From Belliella kenyensis (GTDB lineage: Bacteria; Bacteroidota; Bacteroidia; Cytophagales; Cyclobacteriaceae): 64,000 nucleotides of DNA. The DNA is taken from assembly GCF_022549675.1 (NCBI RefSeq), contig NZ_JAKZGR010000014.1:1-64000 (forward strand), given 5' to 3'. Below are positions 36,567 through 44,024 of the stretch, one piece after another. Each line of letters starts with the position of its first letter. Within the stretch, counting starts at the first letter, position 1. The notes under the pieces are model-generated. The model was given only the letters and a program-made list of their open reading frames with translations. It did no database searches and had not been told where the DNA came from. The position numbers and the translations under genes are program-made.

Positions 36567-38579
36567 CTAATTGATTTCAATATTGAGTACATCGGAAGCA
36601 GGGTTTGGGTATACCTTATAATCACTGAGATATCCATAGCATTGTTCTGACCTAAATGCAAAATCTTTGAAATCGCTTCCACAATCATTCTGAGTTGTCA
36701 GCCTAAATATTATTTCTTGACCATAGTCCCAGAAATCAAAATAAATTGTCGCCAAATCATCACTGAAAGTTACATTATAAGTAAGACTAGGGTTCGAAAC
36801 ATGAAGAATCTGAAGATTATGAAAGTTAGAAATACCAGCTTCAATTGGTATTTCTGCACTAACTGGTGTATACAAATCACATACCACGTTGTTAATAATC
36901 GAAATATAGGGCTGGGTGGGTTGGGTGTTATTATTATAGGAATAGGTTCCCATATTTATTTTTGGAGAACCTACAGTTATATTTTTAGAAACGTACCACG
37001 ATTCCCCATTTTGAGTAAAGGTAAAAGTCAAAGTCCCAGTTCCTGAAGAGGAAGCTGTGGCAGGGCTTAAATTGGCTATCTTTCCAGTTCCTGTACTAGT
37101 GGAAAATAAGTTTGAAGGAGTTGCGGTCCAAGTTATTGTGGCATCTAATGGACTATTTAAGACCGTGTAACTATTAGTACTACATAATTGATCGGATCCG
37201 GATATTTCACTAAATATTTTTGGCTCAGCCTGATTTGTTATAGTATTCATTGCTACAATACCCTCGTTTTCAGGATCTAAAAATTCAGAAAACTTATACC
37301 AAGACCTACTTAGTCTTCCATACAAAAGAGAAGGACTATCAGGATTATCACATTCATAATTCAAACCGCTTCTTCTTCCGTGATTAGCTCCAATTATTCT
37401 TTTATTTTGATCAAAAATTGGACTTCCTGAAGCTATAATTTCCAAAAGCCCATTTGTCAATTGAGTTTCCCAAAAATAATTGTTGTTAATTGTTGTGGGA
37501 GATGGAGAACTGCCTTCCATAAATTTTTGGACATCACCTAAAGAATGATGAATCCCTGTAACATAAGGAATGTTTTGATCAACAATACTCCATCCTAAAT
37601 AGGAAACTGGATTATTTGCAAAAACTGGACTATAATAGGGGTTTACATCTAATTTAATTAGCTTTAAATCGGTTTCTGCAACAAATGTTAAATTCTTAGC
37701 ACCTTGAATAGTTATATTTGTAGAGGAATTTAAGGTTGGGGAGCATTGAGGGCTTCTATAATGAAACATGAACTGCATATCCTCCAATAAAATTGTCGAG
37801 GAAACATGAATTGCAGTTAAAAGTATGGGGTCAAAATCTTGTTTACCATTATTAATTAGAGTTCCCGTACCATGGGCGAAATATGTATTTTCTGATTTCC
37901 TCAACATTAAAGCCACTCCAAGTGATTCAACTGTGTGATTTTGATGACATATAATATTTTCATTACAAATAGCAGAGCAACCAAACCCAATACAGTTAGA
38001 TTGTGAAAATTTATAATTTTCTATTGCAAAAAAATCTAAAATACCATGTGAAACTTGAGAAATCACAACTTTACTCTTATTTTGTTCTATATATGGTTCT
38101 TTTAATAGAATTCGTAGCTTTTCTCCAGGCATAAGGCCAGAAATGAAATTATCCGGTATATTTACTGTACTCTTAGTGTATGGCCCTTGTATGTAAGATT
38201 CATCATCATTAATAATAAATAATTCCGAATTTTCTGACAAATGAAGGCTTTTGAAAACAAATCCTAGTGTATTTGACCCCTCTGATAAGACCTCTACTTC
38301 TTTATAGCAAAATCCATTTTTACACAATCCCTTTATTTGACTTAAATCAAGATAAAAATCTGTAAAAATCCCAAACGCCAATTCATCTTTCCCTAATTCT
38401 TTTCCAACTAAATTTGTTTCTAAGTTTCGAATTTTAAATTCTTTACTAGGGATTTCAACAACCATTAGCTTACTAAGACTGGTTTTTCTACTAATTGGAA
38501 TTTGTTCAATTGAGACTTTTTCAGTTTTGACTTGTGAAAAAACTGAATTTGCTACCAACAAAAATAAAAAAAACAACAC
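36567..38579 (-). CDS. Lysyl-endopeptidase-like serine protease with truncated T9SS tail
   Basis: A 670-residue secreted trypsin-fold protease. The chymotrypsin-like domain (about 190-430) resembles lysyl endopeptidases: paired Cys in CIGFGCSAICNENIICHQ, catalytic His in LLTAIHVSS, Asp in ETDLKLIKLD and Ser in IASGSPIFDQ. A PKD-like domain and a domain shared with the subtilisin follow, and the sorting tail stops at NIEIN. The frame opens at GTG 38579 with MLFFLFLLVANSVFSQ, which lacks the usual positive start. The natural ATG at 38589 is one base out of frame. It is probably impaired in both export and sorting. Confidence 0.78.
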   Translation of the reverse strand: MLFFLFLLVANSVFSQVKTEKVSIEQIPISRKTSLSKLMVVEIPSKEFKIRNLETNLVGKELGKDELAFGIFTDFYLDLSQIKGLCKNGFCYKEVEVLSEGSNTLGFVFKSLHLSENSELFIINDDESYIQGPYTKSTVNIPDNFISGLMPGEKLRILLKEPYIEQNKSKVVISQVSHGILDFFAIENYKFSQSNCIGFGCSAICNENIICHQNHTVESLGVALMLRKSENTYFAHGTGTLINNGKQDFDPILLTAIHVSSTILLEDMQFMFHYRSPQCSPTLNSSTNITIQGAKNLTFVAETDLKLIKLDVNPYYSPVFANNPVSYLGWSIVDQNIPYVTGIHHSLGDVQKFMEGSSPSPTTINNNYFWETQLTNGLLEIIASGSPIFDQNKRIIGANHGRRSGLNYECDNPDSPSLLYGRLSRSWYKFSEFLDPENEGIVAMNTITNQAEPKIFSEISGSDQLCSTNSYTVLNSPLDATITWTATPSNLFSTSTGTGKIANLSPATASSSGTGTLTFTFTQNGESWYVSKNITVGSPKINMGTYSYNNNTQPTQPYISIINNVVCDLYTPVSAEIPIEAGISNFHNLQILHVSNPSLTYNVTFSDDLATIYFDFWDYGQEIIFRLTTQNDCGSDFKDFAFRSEQCYGYLSDYKVYPNPASDVLNIEIN

Positions 38580-38646
38580 TTTTTCTCATAATTTTATTTT
38601 TTTTTAGCAAAAACATTAACTAAATTTCTTAAAAATAAAATTAATT

Positions 38647-39408
38647 ATGAAAACCTCCTATAAAATCTCAATTTATTTTATTTTACTTACAACACTCTTG
38701 GGATGCCAAAATGAAGAGAGTCCAAGCTCTATTAACGCAACTGAACAACAAGAGCTTAAAGATATTTTGAATAGCTCTTTGTTGACTCCAAGTGGGAGTT
38801 TAGCCAGAGTTTACACATTTGCCGGAAATGAGGATAGCTTTCGAAATGTACAAAATCTGTATTATGATGCAGCTGGAAATAAAATTCTAACCGTCAATTT
38901 AAATCACCAAAATGACACCTTAGGAGCAAGTATCTTCTTTTATGACCTTCTTGGAAGGCTCGAAACCAAAAAATCATTTGAATATCTTGACGGGGATTTT
39001 TCATGGACAGGAAATCTCAAAAGCACATTTGAGGTCAACGGCACGATTGAGAATGTCCATCTTGAGAGTCCTGACAATCCTTCACCCCAATTTAGATTAA
39101 GAAATGTCTTTGACACAGAAGGCTTCCTTCTCAAGACAGAGTTTTCTGACAACGAACGATTTGAATATACAAATGAAGGTAATCTCACAATAAGAAAAAA
39201 CCATATAATTGGAGAGACCGTCTATTTGGAATACCAATACAGATACAATAGCGAAGGTCAGCTAGAAGCTAAAGAAACGAATTTACATGGAGGTGGTGAC
39301 GCTTTCCAGTATTTCTATGATGCAACAGGCAAATTGAATGAAGAAAGAGAAAATTCTCCTCAATGGGGCTATCCTGTTTTAACCCGAAAGATTTATGATT
39401 ATCATTAA
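38647..39408 (+). CDS. Putative lipoprotein with YD/RHS-like repeats
   Basis: 253 residues with a lipoprotein signal (IYFILLTTLLGCQN, Cys 20). The body has repeating beta strands of the type YDxxGxL / YNSEGQLEAKET and FYDATGKLNEERE, as in YD or RHS-like repeat proteins of Bacteroidota. There is no toxin domain or long RHS core. It is divergent from the protease at 36567-38579. A 10-bp inverted repeat (tatacttttt / aaaaagtata, 39424-39471) with a long spacer follows it and may be a weak terminator. Confidence 0.7.
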   Translation: MKTSYKISIYFILLTTLLGCQNEESPSSINATEQQELKDILNSSLLTPSGSLARVYTFAGNEDSFRNVQNLYYDAAGNKILTVNLNHQNDTLGASIFFYDLLGRLETKKSFEYLDGDFSWTGNLKSTFEVNGTIENVHLESPDNPSPQFRLRNVFDTEGFLLKTEFSDNERFEYTNEGNLTIRKNHIIGETVYLEYQYRYNSEGQLEAKETNLHGGGDAFQYFYDATGKLNEERENSPQWGYPVLTRKIYDYH

Positions 39409-39501
39409 GTTTATAAGTCATGCTATACTTTTTTTCACGTAAAAAGAAACTAATAAAAAATAAAAAGTATAACTAACAATCAAAGGTAATATTCCAGCTT
39501 A

Positions 39502-40083
39502 ATGATTATTGAAAGAACTTTAGATATAATTGAAGGAAAGCATGGCTTACTAACTAAGGCGTGCAAGGACGAGTTCATCGCCAGTTCAAAGTTCTGTACA
39601 TTCAAGAAAGGTGATGTAGTCATTAGAGAAGGGCAATACTCCCAAAAGGCATATTTGATCATTGAAGGATGTTCTAGAGCATATTACCTTAAGAACGGGA
39701 AAGATATTTCTGATTGGTTTACTTTTGAAAATCAGTTTATGGCTCCAATCGTTAGTTTTTTCAGCAAAAAACCAAGTCCTCATTTTGTTGAATTTGTTGA
39801 AGACTCAAAAGTCCTTGAATTTTCGAAAGAAATCATGGATTATTTGAGTTCGAAACATCATGATTTCGAACATTTTATAAGCACAGTAGTGACAGAAACC
39901 ATGTTAGGACTCGGCGAGAGGCTATATACTATTCAGTTCAATAAGGCAGAAGAAAGATACGATCATTTACTTAGCATATATCCCGAAATTACAAACCGCA
40001 TTCCACTTACACATATTGCATCTTATTTAGGGATCACCCTTGAAACTTTGAGCAGAATAAGAAGTCCCAAAAGACGAATTTGA
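39502..40083 (+). CDS. Crp/Fnr family transcriptional regulator
   Basis: 193 residues. A cyclic-nucleotide-binding-like beta roll (about 28-115: FKKGDVVIREGQYSQKAYLI) is followed by a long dimer helix. A winged HTH (about 165-190: RIPLTHIASYLGITLETLSR) ends the protein. The cAMP-contact Arg/Ser pair is not evident, so the ligand is unknown; many Bacteroidota members of this group respond to redox or other signals. The downstream NQO1-like reductase may be a target. Confidence 0.88.
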   Translation: MIIERTLDIIEGKHGLLTKACKDEFIASSKFCTFKKGDVVIREGQYSQKAYLIIEGCSRAYYLKNGKDISDWFTFENQFMAPIVSFFSKKPSPHFVEFVEDSKVLEFSKEIMDYLSSKHHDFEHFISTVVTETMLGLGERLYTIQFNKAEERYDHLLSIYPEITNRIPLTHIASYLGITLETLSRIRSPKRRI

Positions 40084-40137
40084 TTTAGATCAAATGTCCT
40101 TATTTCCATTTATGAGAATTTTGATAAAATTTTAAAA

Positions 40138-40476
40138 ATGGGAGAAATGAGCAACAAAAAGATCACAATTTTTGGAAATAGATGGGAGCCAATTAGAAAA
40201 TGGTTATATCCAAGTTGGATATTTTATGAATTGTCTATTCGTTTTTACGAATATGCAATTTCTATCCAAAGTTATTTAGTGGGGCGACACAATTTACTCG
40301 CCGTTTACCTTGGAGACATTGAGATGAAGACTTTAGCTCTTACTTTCAGCCTTTCCACTTTTATTATTTCCACATTTTTCTTAACTCTTCCTTCATGCTA
40401 TGTGCTTTATTATTTTTTTAAAAGAGAGAATTTAACAAGTACTTCATTTGAAATTAAGCTAAAAAAATACTTCTAA
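40138..40476 (+). CDS. Small hypothetical membrane protein
   Basis: 112 residues with one strong hydrophobic segment (about 66-92, LALTFSLSTFIISTFFLTLP) and a second weak one around 20-45. The termini are basic (KKITIFGNRWEPIRKW; EIKLKKYF). No family is recognised. The start could be the Met at residue 4 (MSNKK). It lies 5 bp before the NQO1-like reductase gene and 54 bp after the Crp-type gene, so the three are probably one transcript. Confidence 0.6.
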   Translation: MGEMSNKKITIFGNRWEPIRKWLYPSWIFYELSIRFYEYAISIQSYLVGRHNLLAVYLGDIEMKTLALTFSLSTFIISTFFLTLPSCYVLYYFFKRENLTSTSFEIKLKKYF

Positions 40477-40481
40477 GAAAA

Positions 40482-41060
40482 ATGAAAAAGATACTAATCA
40501 TAAATGGTCACCCCGACAAGAAGAGCTTCAATTTTGGACTATCAGAAGCCTATTTAAAGGGTGCTAAAAATTCAGGTGCAGAGGTAAAAGTCATCAATAT
40601 TCGAGAATTGGACTTCAACCCCAATTTGGAATATGGATACCGAAAACGAAAGGAACTGGAGCCAGATTTAATGGATGCACAAGCTAAGTTGAATTGGGCT
40701 GAGCATTTAGTTTGGATATACCCAGTGTGGTGGAGTTCTGTGCCCGCTATAATGAAAGGATTTATAGATCGTGTATTTTTGCCTGGATTTGCATTTAATA
40801 AGAGGGAAGGTTCTTTGTTCAGTGACAAATGCTTTAGCGGAAAAACTGCACGAATAATTTGCACTTTGGACCAACCTGCTTGGTATTACAGATGGGTATA
40901 TGGAAACCCTAGCCATAATGCTATGAAAAAAGGAACCTTGAACTTTATCGGAATAAAGCGGGTAAAATCAACAACAATAGGACCTATACGGCTTTCAAAA
41001 GATAATTTCAGAGAGAAATGGTTAAAGAAAATTGAAAAATTAGGAGAAATGAACGGGTAA
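40482..41060 (+). CDS. NAD(P)H-dependent oxidoreductase, flavodoxin-like (NQO1/KefF type)
   Basis: A 192-residue flavodoxin-fold quinone reductase or nitroreductase. Family blocks are ILIINGHPDKKSFNFGLSEA (flavin phosphate site, 4-23), WIYPVWWSSVPAIMKGFIDR (about 77-96) and the FAFNKREG loop. It reduces quinones or related electrophiles with NAD(P)H in the cytosol; the exact substrate is unknown. It probably shares a transcript with the Crp-type regulator. Confidence 0.88.
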   Translation: MKKILIINGHPDKKSFNFGLSEAYLKGAKNSGAEVKVINIRELDFNPNLEYGYRKRKELEPDLMDAQAKLNWAEHLVWIYPVWWSSVPAIMKGFIDRVFLPGFAFNKREGSLFSDKCFSGKTARIICTLDQPAWYYRWVYGNPSHNAMKKGTLNFIGIKRVKSTTIGPIRLSKDNFREKWLKKIEKLGEMNG

Positions 41061-41068
41061 AAATCTTA

Positions 41069-41099
41069 AAAAGTATAAGGGAGGGCTATCAACCCTCCC
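41069..41099 (-). terminator. Rho-independent terminator of the ArsC-like gene
   Basis: A 7-bp GC-rich stem (gggaggg / ccctccc) with a 7-nt loop. Read on the minus strand it is followed by ttatacttttt. The plus-strand side lacks a T run, so it mainly serves the leftward gene. Confidence 0.65.
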
Positions 41100-41108
41100 A
41101 GTCTGTTT

Positions 41109-41459
41109 CTACATTTTCCCTTTGATCTCATCTGGCTCAAATCCCAGTATCAAGTCTCCATTAGGAAACTCAACAATTGGTCTTTTGATCATGGAGCTTT
41201 TTTCTGCTAATACAGCCAAAGCAGATTTCTCAGATTCCAATTTTTCTTTGTCTGAATCTTCCAGTTTTCTATAAGTTGTACCTCGTTTGTTGATTAAAGA
41301 TTCAAAACCTACTTTATCTGCAAATTTGACCAACAATGCAGCATCAGGAGCTTGCTTCTTATAATCTACAAATTCATATTCAATCCCTTCTGATTCCAAA
41401 AAATCAAAAGTTTTCTTCATTGTGTTGCAGTTTTTGATACCATAAATTCTAAGTTGCAT
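41109..41459 (-). CDS. ArsC/Spx family protein (YffB-like)
   Basis: A 116-residue thioredoxin-fold protein of the arsenate reductase-like ArsC/Spx/YffB family. It has GIKNCNTMKKTFDFLE (a single N-terminal Cys, residue 11, not a CxxC) and the late IKRPIVEF signature. Lack of other ars genes and the YffB-like GIKNCNTMKK start make a glutathione- or thiol-linked reductase more likely than a true arsenate reductase. The function is unproven. Confidence 0.88.
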   Translation of the reverse strand: MQLRIYGIKNCNTMKKTFDFLESEGIEYEFVDYKKQAPDAALLVKFADKVGFESLINKRGTTYRKLEDSDKEKLESEKSALAVLAEKSSMIKRPIVEFPNGDLILGFEPDEIKGKM

Positions 41460-41553
41460 GATGCTAGCTATTTAAATTTTGAATGAAAGTTTCGAACCTC
41501 TAATTTATTGAATTCAAAAAGGAATTGGTATGTTTACTTTTAAAATTTAAAGT

Positions 41554-42570
41554 GTGAAAAAGTCCAGAAAGCTAGATCATTGTCTGAATTGCGGAGAATC
41601 TTTGCTACATGAAGAGAACTTCTGTCCTGTATGTGGACAAGAGAACAAGGACCAAAGGGTGTCTATTGGCATTTTTATTTCAGACTTCTTCTCAAACTAT
41701 ATCAACTTCGACTCTACTTTTTTTCGAACACTACCTAAACTACTTTTCAAACCGGGTAGTCTGACACTAACTTTTAGCGAAGGCAAAAGAAAAAAATACA
41801 TACATCCCATACGGTTGTATCTCATTTTTTCACTATTCTATTTCTTCATCTTTAGCCTAATCATACCAAAAAACATGCTGGACACATTTCTGAGCAACGA
41901 TAGGTTTATAGATGATGATTTCATCAGTATTAATGAAGGGAATAAAAAGAAAAATAAGTTAACTGAAGAGGAGGGGCTTGCCCTAGCTGAAGAAATAGAG
42001 ACAGCTTCAAAAAATCCAGAGGAATCAAAGTCCTCAAAAACAAAATGGAAAGAACTAAAAATACTCGCTCAAGATAGCGATGTTAGTATGGCAGAATTCG
42101 AACAATCACTTCAAGAGTCATCTTGGGGTATAGGGAATATCATAAGCACTGAAAAACAAAGGGCATTCATTGCAAACTCCAATTTATTTATCAGTGGTGT
42201 AGCTAGAAACTTACCGCTGATGATGTTTGCTTTGTTACCTATTTTTGCAGGAATTCTAATGTTACTTTATATTCGATCTGACAAATACTTTGTAGAACAC
42301 ATGGTGCATGCTTTGCACTTGCACACTTTTGCTTATTTGATTTATGGACTAGGGATACTGGGGATCACCAATTTGAATTTCAGCTCGGACTGGGTAGTAA
42401 CCATCACTTTCACTTTAGTATCGGTGTATTCTTTTTTGTCGTTTAAGAACATCTACAAACAAAGTTGGATAAAGACAATGATCAAGTTTTTCATATTGGG
42501 GCATATTTACATCACATTTTTATCACTTGGGCTCATGACTGAGCTATATATCACTTTACTTCTTATGTAA
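41554..42570 (+). CDS. DUF3667 membrane protein with zinc ribbon
   Basis: A 338-residue membrane protein with a GTG start. The N-terminus is a zinc ribbon (CLNCGESLLHEENFCPVCGQ, residues 10-29). The DUF3667 hallmark FRTLPKLLFKPGSLTLTFSE and KRKKYIHPIRLYLIFSLFYF come next, with four to five more helices from about 210 on. Charged residues 120-190 form a soluble loop. The function is unknown; the family is Bacteroidota-wide. Confidence 0.88.
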   Translation: MKKSRKLDHCLNCGESLLHEENFCPVCGQENKDQRVSIGIFISDFFSNYINFDSTFFRTLPKLLFKPGSLTLTFSEGKRKKYIHPIRLYLIFSLFYFFIFSLIIPKNMLDTFLSNDRFIDDDFISINEGNKKKNKLTEEEGLALAEEIETASKNPEESKSSKTKWKELKILAQDSDVSMAEFEQSLQESSWGIGNIISTEKQRAFIANSNLFISGVARNLPLMMFALLPIFAGILMLLYIRSDKYFVEHMVHALHLHTFAYLIYGLGILGITNLNFSSDWVVTITFTLVSVYSFLSFKNIYKQSWIKTMIKFFILGHIYITFLSLGLMTELYITLLLM

Positions 42571-42671
42571 GGGATAGTACCTTAATATGAATGATTATAC
42601 AGTAAACAGGAGACTTTCCATAGCCAATCTATTTCTAAAAAAAACTTATAGAAAAATAATAAAAGCATAAA

Positions 42672-42703
42672 ATAAAGGAGGCTTATTAAATCACCTCCTT
42701 TAT
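42672..42703. terminator. Bidirectional terminator
   Basis: A 10-bp stem ataaaggagg / cctcctttat with a 12-nt loop. It lies between the convergent DUF3667 and hemL genes, 16 bp from the hemL stop. The flanking T and A runs are short. Confidence 0.7.
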
Positions 42704-42719
42704 CAAATTACTAAAAACT

Positions 42720-44015
42720 TTACAAACCTAAAGCCTGAATCAACGACTCCTCATGGGCAGTCAAAATTTGCTCAATCAGGTGGTCGGTCAAAGCCGTGGA
42801 GAGGAAAAGGCTTTCGAATTGGGAAGGTGCCAAGTACACTCCTCTTTGAAGCATAGCCTGAAAGTACTTACCAAAAACAGCCGTATCAGATTGCTTCGCT
42901 GTTTCAAAATCCACTATTTCCTGATTCGTAAAAAACAAGCTATACATACTACCAACATGGTTGATAGAAAAATCAAGCTGATGCTTTAGCAAAGAAGATT
43001 TAATACCTTTAACTAACTTGCCCCCTATAGCATCAAGTTCTTTATAAACCTCATCATTGCTATCAAGATGCTTTAACATAGCTAAGCCCGCAGCCATTGC
43101 AATAGGGTTACCAGACAAAGTACCCGCTTGATAAACCGGACCAGCAGGAGAGACAAACTCCATGATCTCTTTTTTCCCGCCATAAGCACCTACAGGCATG
43201 CCTCCTCCGATAATTTTACCTAAAGTTGTCATATCAGGAGTCACTCCAAAACGCTCCTGAGCACCACCCTTTGCCAACCTGAATCCTGTCATTACTTCAT
43301 CAAATATCAACACTATACCTTCTCTATCACAAATTTTTCGCAAGCCCTCTAGGTATCCTGGTTTCGGCAAAACCAGCCCCATATTACCAGGGACAGGCTC
43401 TAGTATCAAAGCTGCAATTTCACCCTTGTTAGCTGAAATTAGCTGCTCTATGGCTTCTAGATCGTTGTATGGTGCCAACAAGGTGTCTTTGGCTGTACCT
43501 TTGGTCACACCTGGAGAGTCTGGATTTCCCATAGTGATAGCGCCAGAGCCAGCTGCAATCAGGAAAGAATCTCCATGCCCATGGTAATGACCTTCCATCT
43601 TGATAAACTTGTCTCTGCCAGTAAAGCCCCTTGCTACCCTGATTGCAGACATGGTTGCCTCAGTACCTGAGTTTACCATTCTTACTTTCTCTACAGAAGG
43701 CACCATCTTGGTGATCAATTCGGCAATCTCCACTTCTCTTGCTGTAGGGGCACCAAAAGAAGTCCCATTTTCCATTGCTTTGACTATAGCTTCCTTGATC
43801 ATGGGATGATTGTGCCCAAGGATCATTGGTCCCCAGCTGTTGATCAGCTCTATATAACTATTACCATCAGCGTCATATATATGCGCTCCCTCTGCTCTTT
43901 CTATAAATATTGGATTCCCTCCTACTGCCCTGAATGCCCTCACAGGTGAATTGACTCCACCCGGAATGTAGTCTTGTGCTTTTTCGAATAAAGATTTGCT
44001 CTTACTGATCTGCAT
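42720..44015 (-). CDS. hemL: Glutamate-1-semialdehyde 2,1-aminomutase
   Basis: A PLP enzyme that turns glutamate-1-semialdehyde into 5-aminolevulinate in C5-pathway haem synthesis. The 431 residues include the opening FEKAQDYIPGGVNSPVRAF, MVNSGTEATMSAIRVARGFT, IFDEVMTGFRLAKGG and the PLP-lysine motif LGKIIGGGMPVGAYGG. Length and motifs are standard. It follows the binding-protein gene by 9 bp, so the two probably share a transcript. Confidence 0.95.
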   Translation of the reverse strand: MQISKSKSLFEKAQDYIPGGVNSPVRAFRAVGGNPIFIERAEGAHIYDADGNSYIELINSWGPMILGHNHPMIKEAIVKAMENGTSFGAPTAREVEIAELITKMVPSVEKVRMVNSGTEATMSAIRVARGFTGRDKFIKMEGHYHGHGDSFLIAAGSGAITMGNPDSPGVTKGTAKDTLLAPYNDLEAIEQLISANKGEIAALILEPVPGNMGLVLPKPGYLEGLRKICDREGIVLIFDEVMTGFRLAKGGAQERFGVTPDMTTLGKIIGGGMPVGAYGGKKEIMEFVSPAGPVYQAGTLSGNPIAMAAGLAMLKHLDSNDEVYKELDAIGGKLVKGIKSSLLKHQLDFSINHVGSMYSLFFTNQEIVDFETAKQSDTAVFGKYFQAMLQRGVYLAPSQFESLFLSTALTDHLIEQILTAHEESLIQALGL

Positions 44016-44024
44016 GTGATTCTA

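Larger units (their letters stand above)
35734..36977. repeat. Direct repeat of about 1.24 kb, copy 2
   Basis: The partner of 31804-33048, same orientation, one base shorter because of a lost G in the terminator stem. It comprises the truncated tdh, the hairpin and the shared tail domain of the second protease. Confidence 0.9.

Noticed and set aside
38647-39408. RHS toxin gene
   Set aside because: Only a few YD-like motifs in a 253-residue lipoprotein; no RHS core, no C-terminal toxin and no immunity gene.
39424-39471. 10-bp inverted repeat after the YD-repeat lipoprotein as a terminator
   Set aside because: The spacer is about 28 nt with no GC in the stem; too weak to list as a terminator.
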